A stretch of 5,942 nt of DNA. Source: Tannerella sp. (GTDB lineage: Bacteria > Bacteroidota > Bacteroidia > Bacteroidales > Tannerellaceae). The notes under the pieces are model-generated. The model saw only the letters and a program-made list of their open reading frames with translations, did not search any database and had not been told where the DNA came from. Position 1 is the stretch's first letter; each line of letters begins with the position of its first letter. The DNA lies in the NCBI GenBank assembly GCA_031289515.1, contig JAITPH010000223.1, positions 1-5,942 of the forward strand, given 5' to 3'. Shown here in pieces: positions 5,415-5,942 of this stretch. A program made the translations under genes and the position numbers.

Positions 5415-5942
5415 TTAAAAATCTACTTTCATTGCAATTTTCCCCCCTTGTTCAACGGTGCACTGCTCTGTCTTGTCTTTATATCTGACCGATACCGATT
5501 TGTTTCCGTTGATATTGAAAATATCGTAAGATACAAGTTCGCCGTTTTTCCACGAGATATTTACTTCGTAGCCTCCGCGGGCACGCAATCCTGTAACGCA
5601 ACCGTCAGGCCATGAGGCAGACAAGGCCGGCAAAAGGGTAATCACGCCGTCATGGCTTTGAATCAGGGATTCGGCAACGCCTGCGGTGAAACCGAAAGTC
5701 GCATCCGATTGATTCGAGCCTCTGTTATGCAGGTTGTCGGCTAACGAGTTAGACACGTAAGCATTGATGAACTGACCAACCTTATCGCCCCTTTCCAATC
5801 TCGACCACATGCAAATGTCCCACGAAACAGGGAATCCGCCACGTCCGCGACGATTATCCATCCAGTTGTTCGTAGCCTTAACCAAAGCCTTGTCGCTTTC
5901 GCGATGAAACAGGATAGAGCTTCCCGGAAAGAACGGAAAATT
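5415..5942 (-). CDS. GH95-family glycosidase (alpha-L-fucosidase type), C-terminal part only
   Basis: The frame is open from the right window edge (first full codon at 5942-5940) to a stop at 5417-5415, showing the last 175 residues of a protein family that is usually about 750-850 long. GH95 enzymes are inverting exo-glycosidases that remove alpha-1,2-L-fucose, and in some members alpha-L-galactose. The fragment covers the end of the (alpha/alpha)6 barrel and the C-terminal beta domain: FPFFPGSSI (2-10), SWDICMWSRLERGDK (40-54), NQSDATFGFTAGVAES (77-92), then LIQSHDGVITLLPAL, SWPDGCVTGLRARGGYEV (110-127) and a short sandwich ending KVDF. The SDATFGF segment stands where most members have IDGNFG; the Asp is kept, the GN is changed to AT. 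There is no internal TTG or ATG reason to start within the window; the true start lies beyond 5942. It is first in an operon with the DUF1080 gene. The GH95 call is strong; specificity is not resolved. Confidence 0.9.
   Translation of the reverse strand, partial: NFPFFPGSSILFHRESDKALVKATNNWMDNRRGRGGFPVSWDICMWSRLERGDKVGQFINAYVSNSLADNLHNRGSNQSDATFGFTAGVAESLIQSHDGVITLLPALSASWPDGCVTGLRARGGYEVNISWKNGELVSYDIFNINGNKSVSVRYKDKTEQCTVEQGGKIAMKVDF

Overview
The window looks like a piece of a Bacteroidota chromosome, most likely Bacteroidales. The evidence is two promoter boxes of the TAnnTTTG type characteristic of that phylum (TATCTTTG at 568-561 on the minus strand and at 1282-1289 on the plus strand), AT-rich translation starts without strong Shine-Dalgarno sequences, a TonB-dependent outer-membrane receptor, and secreted enzymes typical of glycan-degrading Bacteroidales (GH95 and DUF1080).

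Layout. Positions 1-509 (minus) hold the N-terminal 169 codons of a GntP-family permease that runs off the left edge. Positions 510-1324 contain no gene. They hold the gntP-like promoter, then a 525-bp array (654-1178) of six hairpins of two alternating types that share the end sequence CGTCATT/AATGACG, then the promoter of the next operon. Positions 1325-4656 (plus) form a tight two-gene operon: a 630-aa TonB-dependent receptor, then, 5 bp later, a 477-aa exported protein. That protein joins a nucleoside-hydrolase domain carrying the DTDxxxDD metal motif to a C-terminal FmdE-like domain carrying HGHLG and CxxDxxQ-type motifs. Positions 4665-5942 (minus) carry a second, convergent operon: the C-terminal end of a GH95 glycosidase (alpha-L-fucosidase type, running off the right edge) followed 24 bp later by a secreted DUF1080 (3-keto-disaccharide hydrolase family) protein. 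The two operons meet tail to tail with 8 bp between stop codons.

How the genes may work together. The plus-strand operon looks like an uptake-and-processing pair: the receptor would bring a small substrate or chelate across the outer membrane, and the exported fusion protein would bind or cleave it in the periplasm. The substrate cannot be named from sequence; a nucleoside-like or metal/cofactor-linked ligand is the most natural guess. The minus-strand operon fits periplasmic or surface glycan breakdown, with GH95 removing alpha-L-fucose or alpha-L-galactose and DUF1080 acting on glycosides, perhaps 3-keto forms. The GntP permease would import a sugar acid, but nothing visible links it to either operon.

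The most noteworthy items are the receptor plus nucleoside-hydrolase/FmdE fusion operon and the regular alternating-hairpin array. The short reading frames inside the array are translations of repeat DNA, not genes.
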